A DNA stretch of 23,300 nt, taken from assembly GCF_001039355.2 (NCBI RefSeq), contig NW_019775935.1, forward strand, positions 64,001-87,300, given 5' to 3'. This stretch comes from Lingula anatina (lineage: Eukaryota; Brachiopoda; Lingulata; Lingulida; Lingulidae). The notes below the pieces were generated by a model. The model was given only the letters and a program-made list of their open reading frames with translations. It had not been told where the DNA came from and searched no databases. Of this stretch, positions 19,221 to 23,300 are shown piece after piece (position 1 is the stretch's first letter; the number at the start of each line of letters is the position of its first letter). The position numbers and the translations under genes were made by a program.

Positions 19221-19515
19221 GAACGATACTAATTCATTAAAGGTGACTTTCGTGTTGTGATTGAGGTAAGTGGTTTAATTCTTTAGGGGCTAAATATTAG
19301 CAAGGACCTGTGGTAATAAGTGGATGGGAAACAAAATTTAACTGTAAACAAAAATATTACTATCCTATTAAACAAACAATGCGCTACTTGGCTCTTGTAA
19401 CTTTTTTGTTGGTTTATTTTACTGCAATAAAGCGTGGATAAAATAGTTCAAAGCGCCCTCACAGCGCCGTTTTTGTTGCGACTTAAGCTGCTAGGGTTAG
19501 GTGAACGGCCGAGGG

Positions 19516-19788
19516 CAGGGACGGTTCCAGGATTATTAGAAGGGGGGCTGGAACGACAGGCCTCGGATGCGCACCCCCCCCCCCCACCCCGTAGGGTTTG
19601 GGGCCTGCTCAATGGCCCCGACAAAAAATTGGTGTTTTGGAGAGCAAACAGTGCCCTTTGGTACGGTTTAGAACTATGATTTAGCTCGGCAAAAGTCTAA
19701 TTTCAAGAGGCGAATATTGGTGTGATACATTTTTCAGAAACCGAAAGGTGGGTCAGGACCCTCCTGACCCCCTCTAAATCCGCCACTG
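19516..19788 (+). mobile_element. hAT-like non-autonomous element, copy B
   Basis: Left end CAGGGACGGTTCCAGGATTA; right end CTCTAAATCCGCCACTG, whose reverse complement is CAGTGGCGGATTTAGAG. The interior matches copy A block by block, including GACAGGCCTCGGATGC, GGTTTAGAACTATGATT and TATTGGTGTGATACAT. Left flank GCCGAGGG and right flank TACTAAAA do not match each other, but the right flank resembles the left flank of copy A (TCCTAAAA). Confidence 0.75.
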
Positions 19789-19938
19789 TACTAAAAACAA
19801 CTTTTCGTACGCGGTAATAGCATAGCGCATCTATAATTGTCTCAACATGATTGTGACGTCTACCGTAGAATTTACAAAAATGTGTTAGGTGTGACAAGTC
19901 GTTGACCGCAATAAATAGTAGGTCTTAATACACGAGTT

Positions 19939-20196
19939 TTAAACAATTATTTCATTAACAAATGTAGTTAAATGTAGTTTAATGCACGTCTCTTTGCACT
20001 TTTGTTCCCCATCTACTATCCAAATAGAAGATCCTTCTATGCGATTTTTCGTTTTAGGTTTTTCATAAATCTCTTTTAAAAATGGAGAATTAAGTGCATG
20101 GTAAAATACCAACGCACGGGACACGGTGCTTTTTTCATTTGTGTCGAACACCAAGAAGTAACGCGACATATAATCCAGGAGGGTTTTTATGATTTG
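19939..20196 (-). pseudogene. Unrecognised open fragment, coding-like composition
   Basis: A minus-strand frame stays open for about 86 codons up to a TAA at 19939. A Met at 20169 gives 76 residues, and the frame is open further upstream to a TGA at about 20203. The peptide has a mixed, protein-like composition (for example SRYFLVFDTNEKST and SSIWIVDGEQKCKE) rather than the low-complexity look of other frames here. I do not recognise a family. Its upstream edge coincides with the possible hAT-like relic starting at 20207, so an exon or transposon gene may have been interrupted there. Chance remains quite possible. Confidence 0.15.
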
Positions 20197-20206
20197 ATCA
20201 CTTATT

Positions 20207-20485
20207 CAATAGTAGATCTAAGAGGGGTGCCGCACCCCTCCCCTCATACGTGTATCTTCTATAATACCCAATTTCCCACTCCCAACCTACTCCCAAAGAA
20301 TTTTATAAAAAACAAAACAATATTTGAAAAAAAAAACTACAAAAACAAGCCGTTTTCCATCAGTATGCTTTACATATTATAGGAAAATTATTTTTAATTT
20401 CTGTTTTACATTTGCCAAGCAAAAAAAAAAAAAAGACATTTTTTGCCCTCACCCCTTCCCTTTCTAGACTAAATCTTGGATACCC
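20207..20485 (+). mobile_element. Possible degenerate hAT-like relic
   Basis: AGTAGATCTAAGAGGGG followed by C-rich CCGCACCCCTCCCC resembles the CAGTGGCGGATTTAGAGGGG end of the family, and TTCTAGACTAAATCTTGGAT near 20462 resembles its CTAAATCCGCC end. Size (about 280 bp) fits copies A and B, but the interior is not clearly alignable. Confidence 0.25.
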
Positions 20486-20490
20486 GGGTG

Positions 20491-20970
20491 ATATTAAATT
20501 TGTCACCTGTGAAATACTTTTGGAATTTAGTGACATGATGAGAGTTTTCTCCCTTCATCGAGATAGATTCTATCTCGAAACACCTGAATTAAAAGTCTAG
20601 CCACCGTTGCATTTTAGCCAAGTACGCTTTTCATGTATGTTGCAGCAGAATTCTTTTACTTATTTATTTTATGTAGGAGATTAATTTTCACAGAAATGAA
20701 AACAAAAACTGTTTAGTCTACGATAAAAATAGGAATACAAATCATTCACTTTAATTTTAGAAACGACATACGTTCTCATTAAAAAGTCAAAATAAAGTCA
20801 ACTGGTAATTCATTGCATTGGAAAATAAAAATCTGCAGACATATGATGTTCTGCATTTTTTTTCACATTTTTCACAATTTCTTTATAGGACATCCCTTGT
20901 CACTAAAATGTTGTGGTAATTACACTGTAGTATAATACCACATTTTACCCACGATCTAATGTTAATATAA
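20491..20970. other. Gene-free interval
   Basis: No gene seen. An odd-centred 21-bp palindrome, TCGAGATAGA-T-TCTATCTCGA, lies at 20558-20578. Confidence 0.45.
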
Positions 20971-20990
20971 TCTCTCTCTCTCTCTCTCTC
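20971..20990 (+). repeat. (TC)n microsatellite
   Basis: Ten TC units followed by CAATAAAG. Confidence 0.95.
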
Positions 20991-21420
20991 CAATAAAGTC
21001 TTTTACAAAGTGCACCTTCTTTTTTAGAGTAAACCTCCCACTATAAGCGTCCTATTCCCTTTGCACCTACAGAAACTATGGCAACCCTTTCTGAGGTTTG
21101 CATCGGCAAATGTTAGTTTTTCTGTCGGTAAGAACGATCATTGAAAAATATATATTCGCACTGTTAGAAGGGTTATTTTTATTTCTTTTTCGAAACTACT
21201 CTGAATATCAACAAGAGGTGAAATGATTACAGCCAAGTAGATGGGCTACTTGTAACTCTCTGGCCTCCGGGTCTCGCATAATTATCATAACTCAGAACTC
21301 TGTACTTTATAGAAAAATTTTTGATGCAAGTCCTGAAACTGTTGTTGTTACTCTACACTTCCCTTGAATTTTTATTCGCAAACAGAATAAAAAGAAATCT
21401 GTATTGTTTATTATTTTTAA

Positions 21421-21525
21421 AGGGTGCGTTCACAATGTATCCATCGTACAAGGTACTGCGCACTAACTGTACGGAGACTCTCTCCGAGTGCAATCCGATT
21501 AACACGTCTCCTCTTGTTTGTAACA
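21421..21525 (+). repeat. Dispersed repeat starting GGGTGCGTTCA, copy 1
   Basis: GGGTGCGTTCACAATG, GCGCACTAACTG, CGGAGACTCTCTCCGAGTGC and ATTAACACG occur in the same order as in 22578-22700. Similarity is moderate and the family is not identified. The open frame at 21321-21560 overlaps it and is probably chance. Confidence 0.55.
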
Positions 21526-21530
21526 TAGTC

Positions 21531-22173
21531 GCAAAATTACTGTCTTCTGTATTTTACTAAGAGTGCAAATTTTAAAAAGACAACTTGATTATTTTTCTTA
21601 AAGTTACGAAGCTTCTTGCGAATTTCATTTAACTTTTCAAAATAACGGCATTTTTTAGGTGACTTTGAATTCTTAAGAATATGAAGCCCCTAGTTACATT
21701 TTCTGTATAGTCACAGTACCAGTAGTAGGCTTATACAAAAATGTTAAAATGTTATTAAAATGGTAATGCTTATGCTCTTTTAAGAGCCTGAAAATATTAT
21801 ATAACATTGCTTATAGATTTAAAGAATATATTTTCTGTTCATTTAAACTACTTAAATCTCACTCTTTCTGTCAGTTTTGACATCTACCGGTACGTGTACA
21901 TTATTGTTAATAAGTCTTGTGACTTAATTGTATTATTTTTCATTTCCAAGGAGAATACAATTTCTTAAAATACTTTTTTCTTTTGTATTATACTTGATTA
22001 TCATCTATTCACCAGCTGGTCCATCCCAAACAATCGTTGTTAATAAGGGAAATCATAGGCCGCGGTGTTTTGGTTTTTATGCTATCTCAACCATGACTGT
22101 GACGGTCTCCACAGATATCACCCAGACAGAGCATGAGACAGGATGGAGGTAGATAAGATATTTTTTAAGAAAT
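21531..22173. other. Gene-free interval
   Basis: AT-rich and without a recognisable gene. The 74-codon frame at 21928-22152 has no known motif. Confidence 0.45.
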
Positions 22174-22341
22174 CAGGGGCAGATTCAGAGATATTTTCTG
22201 ACAGTCTTCCAAATTATCTTTGCTGCTCCATCCTCCATTTTTTACCATCTTTCGACAGCAAAAATAAGATACCCGTCAGTGTAAGCTTGGAAATCTGACC
22301 GTCTTCCGGAAGACCCAGAAGACGGCCTAAATCCGCCCCTG
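22174..22341. mobile_element. hAT-like MITE, copy C
   Basis: The 168-bp element begins CAGGGGCAGATTCAGAG and ends CTAAATCCGCCCCTG, so its ends are inverted repeats of the CAGGGGCGGAT type. It is flanked on both sides by GAAAT (22169-22173 and 22342-22346), an exact 5-bp direct repeat. The interior differs from copies A and B and is rich in GTCTTC and GAAGAC words (22204, 22301, 22309, 22318), including the perfect palindrome GTCTTCCGGAAGAC at 22301-22314. These may be subterminal transposase sites. Confidence 0.7.
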
Positions 22342-22577
22342 GAAATGACCTGGGAAGTCACATTTTTCATGTAGTTTAAAACCGAATATCGTCAAACCAA
22401 CCTGCACAGCTAGTAAGATAAAAAGCCATTTAGAAAACAGAACCTGTCATAAAATGACTGCTCCAAATAGTAAGATAAAGAAAACGAACAATTATTTATA
22501 TTTTAGGAGTGTTCTGTCTCGGAGTATGCTGGTCGCGTCACCAATGTTAGTGCGATAAAGTTACTATGCATTTTGTT

Positions 22578-22705
22578 AGGGTGCGTTCAGAATGAATCTT
22601 TATGGCACTAGCTAGCTCGTGTGCACTAACTGCTGGTACACGGTGACTATCGCTAAATGCAAACAAGTTAACAGACTAACACGCCTTCTCTTCTTTCCAG
22701 CGCAC
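22578..22705 (+). repeat. Dispersed repeat starting GGGTGCGTTCA, copy 2
   Basis: GGGTGCGTTCAGAATGAATC, GTGCACTAACTG, CGGTGACTATCGCTAAATGC and ACTAACACG follow the order seen at 21421-21525, with extra bases between blocks. No terminal inverted repeat was found for either copy. Confidence 0.55.
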
Positions 22706-22748
22706 TTGCATAAGTACCAGCTTTTCCGAATATTCTAATCAACGCGTG

Positions 22749-23075
22749 TTAAAGGGCGATAACAGCTGTTCATTTTGGCCAAAAATGGATTTTCCTGGGG
22801 TAAAGGACCATAAGTCCATACTAACCAATGGTCAATGCATCCATTCTGACATTCTAAATTAGTCCCTGTTTTTTTTTCTAAAAAGTTTTTTTTTCTTTTT
22901 TTTTTTTTTTAATAGATTACTACAGACTGTAGCCATCTATGGAGGTCACATGATGTGACGACAAGCACAAATTCCAGAAAAACTGCGCTAAATGCCGTTT
23001 TGGTGGTAAATAGAATTTATTATATTTTTAAGAGTTGTTTACAATGTATTTAGTAGTTGAAGTAGTTGAAATCAC
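22749..23075 (+). mobile_element. TTAA MITE family, copy 3 (right end lost or diverged)
   Basis: Starts TTAAAGGGCGATAACAGCTG and then follows copy 1 closely: TTTTGGCCAAAAATGGATTT, ACCAATGGT, TTAGTCCCTG, TTTCTAAAAAGTTTT, TGGAGGTCA and AGAGTTGTTTACAATGT. A long T run at about 22888-22910 has expanded inside it. The right terminal repeat and TTAA are not recognisable. Confidence 0.75.
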
Positions 23076-23130
23076 AACCTTTTCAATACTTTCTTGAACT
23101 TGCATAAAAAACATTGCCAGCCGATGAACA

Positions 23131-23147
23131 GAGAGAGAGAGAGAGAC
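23131..23147 (+). repeat. (GA)n microsatellite
   Basis: A short run of about eight GA units. Confidence 0.85.
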
Positions 23148-23213
23148 GTTTTGGGAGACCGTTCAGATCACTAGAACACCACCTTACTACCAAAGGGCTA
23201 TCCCCTGTAACCC

Positions 23214-23300
23214 TGGGGGGGGGGGGGGGGGGGGGGAAAAAGGTTTTCCCCAGCAACACCCATTTGTGAAAAGGGGGTTTTTAAAACAAAAACAAAAAAA
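23214..23300. other. Homopolymer-rich end, probable low-quality sequence
   Basis: A G run of more than 20 bases is followed by AAAAAGG, TTTTCCCC, AAAAGGGGGTTTTTAAAA and a final A-rich run. The density of homopolymers is unlike the rest of the window and resembles an unpolished read or contig edge rather than biology. Confidence 0.55.

Noticed and set aside
1-23300. CRISPR array, tRNA, rRNA or bacterial operon
   Set aside because: No regularly spaced direct repeats with unique spacers, no cloverleaf with matching A and B boxes and no rRNA-like stretch noticed; the window is eukaryotic in character.

Overview
This is AT-rich eukaryotic DNA: long gene-free stretches, many microsatellites, miniature transposons and one clearly recognisable protein gene. 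There are no bacterial features. The single gene is a metazoan class A G-protein-coupled receptor. Its resemblance to vertebrate histamine H3/H1 and muscarinic receptors, without being any of them, together with the repeat types, suggests an invertebrate, plausibly a marine lophotrochozoan such as a mollusc or annelid. That assignment is inference; nothing in the window fixes the species.

Layout. Bases 1-3160 are repeat-dominated: a tandem repeat carrying nuclear-receptor-like AGGTCA half-sites (about 1333-1650, with a diverged relative near 2170-2240), two minus-strand copies of another repeat (about 960-1140 and 1932-2000), a LINE-like 3' end with a hairpin and an (AAT)n tail (about 2450-2604), and CA, GATA and TTTG microsatellites. 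Bases 3511-3780 hold two nested-scale foldback structures, one with 50-bp arms and one with 19-bp arms. Bases 3800-4928 are the presumed 5' region of the receptor. The receptor coding sequence is one uninterrupted exon at 4929-6854 (641 codons).

Bases 6855-14880 contain no gene I can support. From 14881 to the end the window is a patchwork of non-autonomous DNA transposons: three copies of a TTAA-bounded MITE (14881, 15857, 22749), and hAT-like elements with CAGGGGCGGAT-type ends (16324-16629, 19516-19788, 22174-22341, and a doubtful one near 20207). A pair of nearly identical 100-bp units with CCAAT-like and TATA-like boxes lies at 18521-18779, and a further dispersed repeat pair at about 21421 and 22578. 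The last 100 bases are homopolymer-rich and look like a poor-quality sequence or contig edge.

Because there is only one gene there is no operon or pathway to describe. The main biological interest is the receptor, which has a DRC motif in place of DRY, no acidic residue at the inferred 6.30 position and an apolar helix 5 pocket. Also of interest are the tandem promoter-like units, which lie inside a segment whose outer transposon ends carry matching 8-bp flanks.
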